Positions 41,673 to 49,738 of a DNA stretch of 64,000 bases are shown piece by piece. The translations under genes and the position numbers were made by a program. The notes under the pieces were generated by a model. That model ran no database searches and was not told the origin of the DNA. It worked only from the letters and a program-made list of their open reading frames with translations. Numbering within the stretch: the stretch's first letter is position 1; each line of letters starts with the position of its first letter. The stretch comes from SZAS-103 sp036496805 (lineage in GTDB: Bacteria > Pseudomonadota > Gammaproteobacteria > Xanthomonadales > Xanthomonadaceae): NCBI GenBank assembly GCA_036496805.1, contig DASXKN010000027.1, positions 1 through 64,000 on the forward strand, read 5' to 3'.

Positions 41673-43121
41673 ATGCCGACCCTGGCCGACCTGCTGACCC
41701 TGCGCCCCGAACTGGCGGTGCTGGGCGGCGCCTGCCTGCTGCTGCTGATCGACATGTTCGCCCAGCGCGGCCAGCGCGCGCTGCTGTTCTGGGCGACGAT
41801 CGTCACCCTGGTCGGCGCGGCATGGCTGGTGACGCGCAATGGCGGCTTCGACGGCGCGCCGACGGCGATGTCGTTCAACCGCATGTTCGTGCGCGACCTC
41901 GCTGGCGACGTGCTGAAATTCGTCATCCTCGCGGTCAGCCTGTTCTCCTGCGTTTACGCGCGCACGTATCTCGCCGACCGCGGGCTCTCGCGCGGCGCCT
42001 TCCACATCCTGCTGCTGTTCGCTGTGCTCGGCATGATGCTGCTGGTCTCGGCCGGCAGCCTGGTCACGCTCTACCTGGGCCTGGAATTGCTGGCGCTGTC
42101 GTCCTACGCCCTGGTGGCGATGAACCGCGATTCGGCGATCGGTTCGGAAGCGGCGATGAAGTATTTCGTCCTCGGTTCGCTGTCCTCGGGCATGCTGCTG
42201 TACGGCATGTCGATGGTGTACGGCGCGACCGGCACGCTCGAGCTGGCCGGCATCCAGCATTTCGCCAACAACGGCGTCGACCACACGATGATGATGTTCG
42301 GCGTGGCTTTCCTCGTGGTCGGCATCGCCTTCAAGTTCGGCGCCGCGCCCTTCCACATGTGGCTGCCCGACGTCTACCAGGGCGCGCCGACCGCGGTGAC
42401 CGTCTTCATCGGCTCGGCGCCGAAGCTGGCGGCGTTCGGAATGGCCTACCGCCTGCTCGAATCCGGCGCCGGCCCGCTCTGGCAGCACTGGCAGCCGATG
42501 GTGGCGTGGCTGGCCGTGCTGTCGCTGGCGATCGGCAACCTGTTCGCGCTGGTGCAGACCAGCCTCAAGCGCATGCTCGCGTATTCGACGATCTCGCATG
42601 TCGGCTTCCTGTTCCTCGGCCTGAGCAACGCCACGCCGGGCGGTTACGCCGCGGCGATGTTCTACGCGATCGCCTACTCGCTGATGGCGGCCGCGGCCTT
42701 CGCGAGCCTGATCGTGCTCAGCGGCCGCGGCCACGATGCCGAGGACATCGACGACCTGCGCGGCCTCAACGCGCGCAGCCCGTGGCTGGCCCTGCTGGTG
42801 CTGATGGTGATGGCCTCGCTGGCCGGCGTGCCGCCGTTCCTGGGCTTCTGGGCCAAGCTCGCCGTGCTGCGCGCCGCGCTCGACGCGAACATGCTGTGGC
42901 TGGCGATCGTCGGCGCGGTGTTCGCGGTGATCGGCGCGTTCTACTACCTGCGCGTGATCAAGGTGATGTACTTCGACGCGCCCGCCGAGAAGCCCGCCGC
43001 CCAGCTCCACCACGACGGCGACCTGCGCTGGATGCTGTCGATCAACGTGTTGCTGCTGCTCGCCCTCGGGCTGGCGTGGAATCCGATCATGGCGTGGTGC
43101 CTGCAGGCGTTCGGGGCGTAG
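41673..43121 (+). CDS. nuoN: NADH-quinone oxidoreductase subunit N
   Basis: Third antiporter-like subunit of 482 aa and last gene of the nuo operon. LGLELLALSSYALVAM and FKFGAAPFHMWLPDVYQGAPT are diagnostic, as is the ISHVGFLFLGL helix. Its 3' end lies 146 bp from the convergent GGDEF gene; no clear rho-independent terminator was seen in that gap. Confidence 0.98.
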   Translation: MPTLADLLTLRPELAVLGGACLLLLIDMFAQRGQRALLFWATIVTLVGAAWLVTRNGGFDGAPTAMSFNRMFVRDLAGDVLKFVILAVSLFSCVYARTYLADRGLSRGAFHILLLFAVLGMMLLVSAGSLVTLYLGLELLALSSYALVAMNRDSAIGSEAAMKYFVLGSLSSGMLLYGMSMVYGATGTLELAGIQHFANNGVDHTMMMFGVAFLVVGIAFKFGAAPFHMWLPDVYQGAPTAVTVFIGSAPKLAAFGMAYRLLESGAGPLWQHWQPMVAWLAVLSLAIGNLFALVQTSLKRMLAYSTISHVGFLFLGLSNATPGGYAAAMFYAIAYSLMAAAAFASLIVLSGRGHDAEDIDDLRGLNARSPWLALLVLMVMASLAGVPPFLGFWAKLAVLRAALDANMLWLAIVGAVFAVIGAFYYLRVIKVMYFDAPAEKPAAQLHHDGDLRWMLSINVLLLLALGLAWNPIMAWCLQAFGA

Positions 43122-43267
43122 CGGAATCGCGGGCGTTAGGCCGGACTCCCGTTCCGAGCAGTTCCACGGTCGTTGTCGCCGCGGCCTTCGCCGGCGAAAG
43201 AGTGGGGTGGTCGTAGCGGGAAGCGGGAATGGAAGCGGCGGTCGCTTCCCGGGCCGCGATTCTCAGG

Positions 43268-45085
43268 TCAGGTCAGAGCCCGGCGCCAATCCGACACGTC
43301 CGCAGCCGGCGCGCCGCTGTTGGCGGCCGGTGGCCCGGCGATCGCGACGACGCGGTTGCGTCCTTCGCGCTTGGCCTGGTACAGCGCGCTGTCGGCCTGC
43401 GCCAGCAACTGCAGGAGGTTGTAGCCCGACCAGCGCGCCGCGGTCACGCCGAAGCTCGCGGTGACCTCGAAGTCCGGCTCGCCCTCGGTACCCTTCAGCG
43501 ACGCGATCTCCTGGCGCATCTTCTCGGCGATGTCGATCGCACGCTCCGGCACGCAGTCCGGCATCATGATGCCGAACTCCTCGCCGCCCAGCCGGCCGAA
43601 CACGTCGACCGAACGCAGGTGCTTCTGGCACGCCACCACCGCGCGCTTGAGCGCGAAATCGCCGGCGGCATGGCCGTGGTTGTCGTTGATCAGCTTGAAG
43701 TGGTCGAGGTCGATCGCCACCACGCTCACGTCGCGCACCGACTTGCGGCAGTACTCCAGCTCCTGCTCGGCGACCTCGACGAAGTACTGGCGGTTGAAGA
43801 TCTCGGTCAGGCCGTCGCGCCGCGCCAGCTTCCGGAACTTGAGCTGCGACTTCTTGGTCCGGTAGGCGTACATGCCGATCGAGCCGAGCACGACCAGCAG
43901 CAGGGCCACGCCGAGCTCGACGGCGATCATGTTCTTGCGGTTGACGGTTTGCTTGAGCGTCAGCACCTGGTTCTGCTTGTTCAGCGCGTCGACCTGCGCC
44001 TTTTTCTCCTGCACCTGCTGTTTCACCATCTGGTAGGCGAGGGCGCGAGCGCTGGTGTCGTTGAGATAGCCCTTGTCGGCGGCGGCATACTTCTCGTGAT
44101 AACCGAGGGCCGCCTGATAGTCGCCGTGCTTCACGGCGATCTTGTAGAGCGCTTCATAGGCGTCGGCTTGCGCCTGGGTGTATCCCTTGTCGGCCCCGTT
44201 CTCGACGGCTCGCTGTGCGTAGGTCTGGGCTTTCTCGAGATCGCCTGTCTGCAGGTATGCCAGGCCCAACACGGAGTCGAACGAGGAAATCAGGAAGGGA
44301 TAGCGTGTTTTTCCAGCAACCTCATAGTTGTCATTCAGGAGTGCAATGGCGTCGGCGTACCTTCCCTGGGCCAGGTCAAGCTTGGCAATGTCGACGCGAA
44401 TGAGATTTGCGGTGATCGGCTCGTTCACGTTCGCGCACGCGGCGATCGCGGAACTGATGTCTTCGCTGGGCCAGCTGAGCTTTCCGCTGCGGAACAACGA
44501 GTCGATCCTGAACCAGTGACCCTTGCAGGTCATGCTGTATTCTTTGGGTGCCGCGATGAGCTTGTCGGCATAACTGAGGGCCAGGTCGTACTGGCCTGCG
44601 AAGTTATAGAGCTGCGCCGCTACGGCGACTCCCAGCAGCCTTGTTCCCGGATCCGGCACCTGCGGCAGCATGTCGACCAGCTGGCTCAGACGCTCGTACC
44701 CTTCCTCGTTATGCGAGTCGATCTCAAGGATGTTGATGATCGATACGCTGGCTCGAAATCTCAACGTGACGTCTTTCGAGTTCGCGATGATCGCGTCGAG
44801 CTGAGGAATGGCGTCCTTGTAGTCGCCGGAATAACCGTACTGCCATGCTTCGAGATAGCGCAGGTATTCAGCCTGGGCCGGGGACAGCTCCGAGGACCGT
44901 CCCTCGAGCTGTCGGAGGTTTCTGATGAATTCGACTTGATTCGCGGCCTTGATGCTGTCCGCGCGTTTGAGAAGCACGTCGATATTGTCCGGCGCAGCCT
45001 TGGCGACTGCGCAGGACAAGGCGAGAACGGCCAACCAAGGCCGCCCGGCTGCGAGAACCGAGCGAATCCCGGAGGTCGAGGACAT
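43268..45085 (-). CDS. Periplasmic-TPR, membrane-anchored diguanylate cyclase (cassette A)
   Basis: Protein of 605 aa. Residues 1-30 are a signal or anchor sequence. About 30-380 is an all-helical, TPR-like region that should be periplasmic, ending in a coiled-coil stretch (QVQEKKAQVDALNKQNQV). One transmembrane helix spans 386-408. The cytoplasmic GGDEF domain has RRDGLTEIFNRQYF, LDHFKLINDNHGH and the catalytic GGEEF at 500-504, so it should make c-di-GMP. The inhibitory I-site RSVD (491-494) is present. It begins 11 bp after the peptide gene at 45097-45381 and has a full paralogue in cassette B with identical motif spacing. G+C in the TPR part is lower than in the GGDEF part. What the TPR domain senses is unknown; the modified peptide is an appealing candidate (inference). 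Confidence 0.9.
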   Translation of the reverse strand: MSSTSGIRSVLAAGRPWLAVLALSCAVAKAAPDNIDVLLKRADSIKAANQVEFIRNLRQLEGRSSELSPAQAEYLRYLEAWQYGYSGDYKDAIPQLDAIIANSKDVTLRFRASVSIINILEIDSHNEEGYERLSQLVDMLPQVPDPGTRLLGVAVAAQLYNFAGQYDLALSYADKLIAAPKEYSMTCKGHWFRIDSLFRSGKLSWPSEDISSAIAACANVNEPITANLIRVDIAKLDLAQGRYADAIALLNDNYEVAGKTRYPFLISSFDSVLGLAYLQTGDLEKAQTYAQRAVENGADKGYTQAQADAYEALYKIAVKHGDYQAALGYHEKYAAADKGYLNDTSARALAYQMVKQQVQEKKAQVDALNKQNQVLTLKQTVNRKNMIAVELGVALLLVVLGSIGMYAYRTKKSQLKFRKLARRDGLTEIFNRQYFVEVAEQELEYCRKSVRDVSVVAIDLDHFKLINDNHGHAAGDFALKRAVVACQKHLRSVDVFGRLGGEEFGIMMPDCVPERAIDIAEKMRQEIASLKGTEGEPDFEVTASFGVTAARWSGYNLLQLLAQADSALYQAKREGRNRVVAIAGPPAANSGAPAADVSDWRRALT

Positions 45086-45096
45086 CGGTCGAAGGC

Positions 45097-45381
45097 CTAT
45101 GCAACGCTGAGCATGGATTGACGCAAAGAAATCTCGTCGTCGTCCGCGGGCTCGTCTTCTTCCTCGTCGTCCTGCTTCTTTCCCGGAAGGAAGACGCAGC
45201 ATACGTTGGCCTGCACTCCGAGAATTGCCTCGAGCTGCATGCCGCTGCCTGCGACGATGGCTGCCTGTTGCGACGGATCGACCTGCGCATCTGCGAGCGC
45301 CGCCACGACATCTTCGCTGCTGGCGTGTGCCAGCGTAGCGTCCTGGCCCATCATTTCAAGAAACGCAATCACGTTCGACAT
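45097..45381 (-). CDS. Putative split-borosin precursor peptide A (acidic tail)
   Basis: Peptide of 94 aa. The N-terminal part, starting MSNVIAFLEMMGQDATL, looks like the helical borosin-binding domain of SonA-type precursors and aligns over its first 63 residues without a gap to the cassette B peptide. Shared positions include Gly12, Asp14-Ala15, Leu17, His19-Ala-Ser21, Pro36, Ala40-Ala41, Met48, Gly55 and Cys62-Val63. The probable core follows at about 56-69 (VQANVCCVFLPGKK). The end is strongly acidic (QDDEEEDEPADDDE). A very strong RBS (aggaggggg) lies 3-4 nt before the ATG, fitting high expression of a precursor. The assignment as RiPP substrate rests on this similarity and on the methyltransferase gene two positions upstream. 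Confidence 0.72.
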   Translation of the reverse strand: MSNVIAFLEMMGQDATLAHASSEDVVAALADAQVDPSQQAAIVAGSGMQLEAILGVQANVCCVFLPGKKQDDEEEDEPADDDEISLRQSMLSVA

Positions 45382-45510
45382 GGTCCCCCTCCTGTTGTCG
45401 GTTGATGATCCTCAAACACCGTATTGAATCGGTAAATGCGCTCGGACGTCAGTCACCACCGCCTGTCGAGCCTCCATGCAACCAGCGGTTCCTTTTCGAT
45501 TGCCCACGGG

Positions 45511-46050
45511 TCAGATGCACCGCCACATCGAACGACAGATGCTGCGGACGACGCGCGTTGGCTGTGCACGCTTGCCGGCCTCGATGCCATGCAGTTGCAT
45601 CCCCAAGCCAACAAATAACCTATCGGCAGCCGAATTGGCTCGCTGATACTGCACCCAAACAGTATCGATCGGCAATGCCGCGAAAGCACGGTCAACAACA
45701 GCGGTGATGGCCTCCTTTGAATACCTTCGGCTCCGTCCACGGGCGTTCAACAGGATGCCTATTTCGAGCTGGCGCTTGCGTGCGTTCGAGCTGTGCCAGC
45801 CGCAGAGGCCGATGGCTGCGCCGGTGGCTTTTTCCAGGACGATGAAAACCCCGTGACCGCTGTCCTCCGGATGGAGCACCTCATGGAAGTTGCGGATGGC
45901 CAGTTCCGCCGACAGCGGGGGGCTGACGAAGGCCATGGTTTCGGGATCCGTGTAGAGGCTGCAATACAGAGCCTCGTCGGTCTCGCAGAGGTGCCGCAAT
46001 TCGATGCGGGACGCTTCGCGCGGCGGGATGCCCGGGCCGTGAGCGTTCAT
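45511..46050 (-). CDS. GNAT-family N-acetyltransferase (cassette A)
   Basis: Protein of 179 aa with the RimJ/RimL-like GNAT fold (IELRHLCETDEALYCSLYTDPETM, then GLCGWHSSNARKRQLEIGILLN and FAALPIDTVWVQYQRANSAADRLFVGLGM). The acetyl-CoA loop is unusual: GRSRRYSKEA, where the canonical [Q/R]xxGx[G/A] glycine is replaced. Its ATG overlaps the methyltransferase stop as ATGA, so the two are coupled. 129 bp separate it from the peptide gene downstream. It may acetylate the peptide or the host as self-protection; neither is shown by sequence. Composition is more A+T-rich than the neighbours. Confidence 0.87.
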   Translation of the reverse strand: MNAHGPGIPPREASRIELRHLCETDEALYCSLYTDPETMAFVSPPLSAELAIRNFHEVLHPEDSGHGVFIVLEKATGAAIGLCGWHSSNARKRQLEIGILLNARGRSRRYSKEAITAVVDRAFAALPIDTVWVQYQRANSAADRLFVGLGMQLHGIEAGKRAQPTRVVRSICRSMWRCI

Positions 46051-46865
46051 CCGCCGGCCTTCTCCAACAGGTCCAGTACGCTCAGTCGCGCGCGGATTTC
46101 GCGGTTGGGCTTCAGGCGCCGCGCTGGCGGCAAGACAACGGTCACGTCCATCCCGACATCGGTCGCCGGCAGGTCGCGCAGGGCGATGCGCTCGATGCGT
46201 GGCTGCTGGATGGGCAGGGTGACGCCGCGGTAGAGGATGATCCCGTGGTCGAGCGGATAGTCGCGTGCCAGCAGGTCCACCAGCACCTGGCGGTACTTCG
46301 CGCCGGTCGAAAAGCGTTCCAGCGACTGGTCGCCGGCGACGCCGACCTGCCAGAGGACCAGGTAGGCGGACGCGTCGATCCGGCGCTCGTACAGCAGCAA
46401 CTGGCTGGCTTCGTAGTGCTGGCAGCCGTAGCGACCGGGATCGATGCCGAGGTCGGCATACAGGCTGTCCTCGGCGGAGATGCCCGGCTCCATGCGCGCC
46501 TCGTAGCCTTCCTTGCGCGCGGTCTCGATGGCCTTGTGCGGCGGCCAGGCGAACACGCCGGGATGGCCGTAGAAAGCCCCCACGACCTTCTTGCCGGCAC
46601 GCACCTCGGCCAGCATCGCCTCGACCATTTCGCGGTAGCTCTGCATCCGCGACTTGCCCTCGCGATAGCAGGACTGGAGGCTGCGCACGTCCGCGTTCAT
46701 GCCGGCGATCCATTGCTCGACGATGCCGTCGGACATGCCGGCGAACACCACGTCGGCCTGTTCGATGTAGCTGCGTGCCAGCGGGCTGAGGTGCGAGCCG
46801 AGGGTCATGCCGGTGCCGACGCAGACCAGGCTGCCGCGGCGATTCGTGGGGCTGGGGTTCGACAA
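46047..46865 (-). CDS. Borosin-type peptide alpha-N-methyltransferase, tetrapyrrole-methylase fold (cassette A)
   Basis: Protein of 272 aa. It starts SNPSPTNRRGSLVCVGTG, with the SAM-binding loop GSLVCVGTG at 11-19 as in SonM. YGHPGVFA (99-106), EPGISAED (126-133) and ADLGIDPG (137-144) identify the tetrapyrrole methylase subfamily that methylates peptide backbones. Tyr67, Arg73, Tyr77 and Tyr99 correspond, shifted by one, to the catalytic Tyr66, Arg72, Tyr76 and Tyr98 that I recall for the fungal borosin enzyme OphMA. The start is TTG 46865 (AGG about 8 nt upstream), as in copy B. It is a stand-alone enzyme, so its substrate must be encoded separately, as in split borosins. Corrin or porphyrin synthesis is unlikely because no such genes are near. 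Confidence 0.85.
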   Translation of the reverse strand: MSNPSPTNRRGSLVCVGTGMTLGSHLSPLARSYIEQADVVFAGMSDGIVEQWIAGMNADVRSLQSCYREGKSRMQSYREMVEAMLAEVRAGKKVVGAFYGHPGVFAWPPHKAIETARKEGYEARMEPGISAEDSLYADLGIDPGRYGCQHYEASQLLLYERRIDASAYLVLWQVGVAGDQSLERFSTGAKYRQVLVDLLARDYPLDHGIILYRGVTLPIQQPRIERIALRDLPATDVGMDVTVVLPPARRLKPNREIRARLSVLDLLEKAGG

Positions 46866-47070
46866 GGAGGAGACCTCGGGAAGGAGGGTCGGTCGGATCG
46901 TCGCGGAGGCGCGGCCGGGCGAGTCTAGCAGCCTGTCGGGAAGCAACCGATCGTGCAATCAGCGGACGCATGGAAATCGCACGCAGGTCGATCGCGGATG
47001 TCGATGCAGCGCGACGGAACGAATCCGGGAGTCCGGTCTTCGCCGTGGCGAAGCGGGATGAAACGGCCCC

Positions 47071-48879
47071 TCAGGCCCTGCGCCGTTCCGGCACGCCCGG
47101 TGGCGGTCCCTGGACTGCGGTTCCGGACGCATCGTGGATGACGACGCGGTTGCGCCCCTCGCGCTTGGCCTTGTAGAGCGCGCTGTCTCCCTGCGCCAGC
47201 AACTGCGGCAGGTCGTATCCGGACCAGCGCGCAGCGACAACGCCGAAGCTTGCCGTCACCACGAAGTCGAGTCCGTTCTCCGAGCCTTGCAGCGAAGCGA
47301 TTTCCGCCCGCATCTGTTCGGCCATGTCCGCCGCGCGCTCCGGCACGCAGTCGGGCATCAGGATCCCGAATTCCTCGCCGCCGAGGCGGCCGAAGATGTC
47401 CACCGAGCGCAGGTGCTTCTGGCAGGCCGCCACCGCGCGCTTGAGCGCGAAGTCGCCGGCGGCGTGGCCGTGGTTGTCGTTGATGAGCTTGAAGTGGTCG
47501 AGATCGATCGCGACCAGGCTCGCGTCGCGCATCGACTTGCAGCAGTAGGCCAGCTCCTGCTCGGCGCACTCGATGAAGTACTGCCGGTTGTAGATCTCGG
47601 TCAGGCCGTCGCGCCGCGCGAGCTTCTGGAACTTGAGCTGCGAGCGCTTGGTGCGATAGGCATACATCCCGATCGAGCCAAGCACCACCAGCAGCAGCGC
47701 GATCCCGAGCTGGACGGCGATCATGTTCTTGCGGCCGACCGCCTGCTTGAGCTTGAGCACCTGGTTCTGCTGGCTCAGGGCATCGATCTGCGCCTTCTTG
47801 TCCTGGACCTGCTGCCGGACCATCTGATAGGCGAGTTCGCGCGCGCTGGTGTCGGTGAGGTAGCCCTTGTCGGCGACCACGAATTTTTCGAGGTAGGCCA
47901 GCGCGCCCTTGTCGTCGCCCTGGCGCTTGGCGACCTGGTACAGCACCTGCCACGAATCCGCCGATGCCTTGGAATTGACCTGCTTGTTGGCGAAGTCGAT
48001 CGCGCTGCGGGCGTACTCGGCGGCGTGCGCCAGGTCGCCCGTGAGCAGGTAGCTCTTCGCGAGCGTCGCGCGGAACAGCGAAATCAACGCGGACGAATGG
48101 GTCGATTGCACTTCCGCATCGTGCGTCGTGAGCAATTGCAGCGCGGCGGCGGCCGCGCCCTGGTCCGTCTGCGCCTGCGCCATCCATACACGGATGACAT
48201 TCGCATAGACCGGGTCGCCGATGCGCTGGCAGGCATCGAGGCCGCTGCGTACCTGGGTATCGTCCGCCTGCAGCTTGCCGGTCTTGTACAGGGTCAGGGC
48301 CTGGTTGGACACCGCATCGCAGATCGACCTGTCGCTGCGATCGTAAGCGAGCGCCTGGTCGGTGTAGCGTTCGGCCAGGTCGTACTGGCCGGCCTGGTTG
48401 TACAGGTCGGCTGCAACCGCCAGCGCGAGGAAATGCGCATTGCGATCCTGGATCTGCGGCAGTGAATCGAGCAGCACGCCGAGGTTGGCGTATGCGTCCT
48501 CGTATTGCGCGGCGTTGAACTGGTCGTTGAGCAGGCTGATGCGCGCGCGTGCGCGCAGGGTCGGATCCTGGGAATGATCGAGCACCGCCGTCAGTGCGGT
48601 CACCGCGGCGGGGAAGTCCCCCCGCAAGCCCGATTGCCAACCCTTGTAATAGTCCAGCCAGTCGCGCTGCTGCGGGCTGAGCCGATCCGCCTGCGCATCC
48701 AGTTGCTGCAGCAGCACCTGGAACTGGGTGTTGTTCGTGGTCCTGATCTGGTCCGCGTGCTGCAGCAACTCGTCGGGAGTCTCCGGCGCGGCGATACACA
48801 CCGTGGCGGACAGCAGCGACGCCGCCAAAAGAACGCGCCCGGCGAATCGGGCCGGGCGCGAGGTTTTCAGGGTTCGCAT
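47071..48879 (-). CDS. Periplasmic-TPR, membrane-anchored diguanylate cyclase (cassette B)
   Basis: Protein of 602 aa, paralogue of the cassette A cyclase. Signal sequence 1-30, helical TPR-like periplasmic region, one transmembrane helix at about 386-408, then a GGDEF domain with GGEEF at 500-504 and the inhibitory site RSID just before it. The transmembrane and GGDEF parts are nearly the same in A and B, whereas the TPR regions have diverged strongly, as expected if each senses a different ligand. It starts 28 bp after the cassette B peptide. The C-terminus ends in a short Pro/Arg-rich tail. The 205 bp downstream separate it from cassette A and may hold that cassette's promoter. Confidence 0.9.
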   Translation of the reverse strand: MRTLKTSRPARFAGRVLLAASLLSATVCIAAPETPDELLQHADQIRTTNNTQFQVLLQQLDAQADRLSPQQRDWLDYYKGWQSGLRGDFPAAVTALTAVLDHSQDPTLRARARISLLNDQFNAAQYEDAYANLGVLLDSLPQIQDRNAHFLALAVAADLYNQAGQYDLAERYTDQALAYDRSDRSICDAVSNQALTLYKTGKLQADDTQVRSGLDACQRIGDPVYANVIRVWMAQAQTDQGAAAAALQLLTTHDAEVQSTHSSALISLFRATLAKSYLLTGDLAHAAEYARSAIDFANKQVNSKASADSWQVLYQVAKRQGDDKGALAYLEKFVVADKGYLTDTSARELAYQMVRQQVQDKKAQIDALSQQNQVLKLKQAVGRKNMIAVQLGIALLLVVLGSIGMYAYRTKRSQLKFQKLARRDGLTEIYNRQYFIECAEQELAYCCKSMRDASLVAIDLDHFKLINDNHGHAAGDFALKRAVAACQKHLRSVDIFGRLGGEEFGILMPDCVPERAADMAEQMRAEIASLQGSENGLDFVVTASFGVVAARWSGYDLPQLLAQGDSALYKAKREGRNRVVIHDASGTAVQGPPPGVPERRRA

Positions 48880-48907
48880 GGCTTTCGCGAAAAGGCGGCC
48901 GACGCCC

Positions 48908-49192
48908 TTACTTCTTCTTCGGCGGCGCTTTCTTCGGCGGAGCCTTGGCCGGGGCCTTTTTCGCCGGCGCCTTCATCGGCTTCGGCGGCGGGGTGGACCT
49001 GTTCACGCAGTACATCGTGTCGCGCCCGCCCTGCAAGCCATCGATCGCCATCCGCTCGGGTTGCAGCATCGCGGCGCGGATCGCCGGTTCAATTTCTTCG
49101 CGCTGCATCGCCTGCAGCAACTGTTCCCTGCTGGCGTGGCGGAGCGCGGCATCGCGTCCGGCGTTTTCGAGGAATCCGATGACATTCGACAT
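48908..49192 (-). CDS. Putative split-borosin precursor peptide B (Lys/Pro/Ala tail)
   Basis: Peptide of 94 aa, equal in length to peptide A. MSNVIGFLENAGRDAALRHA opens the conserved 63-residue part; Cys62-Val63 are retained within TMYCVNRSTPPP, the likely core region. The last 25 residues are basic low complexity (KAPAKKAPAK and similar), opposite in charge to peptide A. A run aaaggggg about 8 nt before this ATG resembles the RBS of peptide A, so independent initiation is likely even though the frame is open from the upstream acetyltransferase. It could instead be made only as the C-terminal part of that fusion. Confidence 0.7.
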   Translation of the reverse strand: MSNVIGFLENAGRDAALRHASREQLLQAMQREEIEPAIRAAMLQPERMAIDGLQGGRDTMYCVNRSTPPPKPMKAPAKKAPAKAPPKKAPPKKK

Positions 49193-49738
49193 AGGCACTG
49201 CCCCCTTTGGTTGGTTTGAGCGCAATCCCGGCCGCCGCACGATCCTGACGCACAACCTCGGTCTTGCGCCACGCGGGCGCCAGCCCTCGATTTCGGAAAA
49301 CCCCAACGCGTCGAACAACCGTGCTGCGCCCCGATTGGCCGTCCGATATTGCGCCCAAACCGTGTCGATGGGCAATGTGCGCAAAGCCATGGCCGTCAGG
49401 GCGGAAAGCGCTTCGGTCGCGTACTGCCTTCGACGGGCATCCGGCCTGAGCATGATGCCGATCTCGACGCTGCGTTCGTGCTGCGCCACTGCCTGCACCG
49501 AGCACAGGCCGATCACGCGGCGGCGGCGCTCGACGATGACGAAAAACCGCGGCCCATGCGGTTCCCGCGCAGCTTCCAGCGTGGCGCGGAAGCTCGCCCT
49601 GGCCCACTCGGGCGACACCGGACGCCCGATGTGGCGCATCGTTGCGGCGTCCGTATAAAGGTCGCGGAACAGGGCCAGGTCGCCTTTCGCCATCGCACGC
49701 AGGTACAGCCTTGCGGTTGCGATCAGGGCTCGCCTCAT
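48908..49738 (-). CDS. GNAT acetyltransferase in continuous frame with precursor peptide B
   Basis: The first 182 codons encode a GNAT protein paralogous to that of cassette A (LYLRAMAKGDLALFRDLYTDAATM, GLCSVQAVAQHERSVEIGIMLR, LPIDTVWAQYRTANRGAARLF). Its acetyl-CoA loop is again noncanonical (RRRQYATEA). No stop codon separates it from peptide B: the frame passes through RSNQPKGAVP straight into MSNVIGF. I checked the junction codon by codon. The product is therefore either a 276-aa GNAT-peptide fusion, or fusion plus free peptide from the internal start. The ATG overlaps the methyltransferase stop (ATGA). In cassette A the same two genes are separate by 129 bp. Confidence 0.83.
   Translation of the reverse strand: MRRALIATARLYLRAMAKGDLALFRDLYTDAATMRHIGRPVSPEWARASFRATLEAAREPHGPRFFVIVERRRRVIGLCSVQAVAQHERSVEIGIMLRPDARRRQYATEALSALTAMALRTLPIDTVWAQYRTANRGAARLFDALGFSEIEGWRPRGARPRLCVRIVRRPGLRSNQPKGAVPMSNVIGFLENAGRDAALRHASREQLLQAMQREEIEPAIRAAMLQPERMAIDGLQGGRDTMYCVNRSTPPPKPMKAPAKKAPAKAPPKKAPPKKK

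Noticed and set aside
46047..46865. Cobalamin or siroheme (CobA/CbiF-type) methyltransferase
   Set aside because: The fold is shared, but the motifs and the four catalytic-type residues fit the borosin subfamily and no tetrapyrrole genes are nearby.
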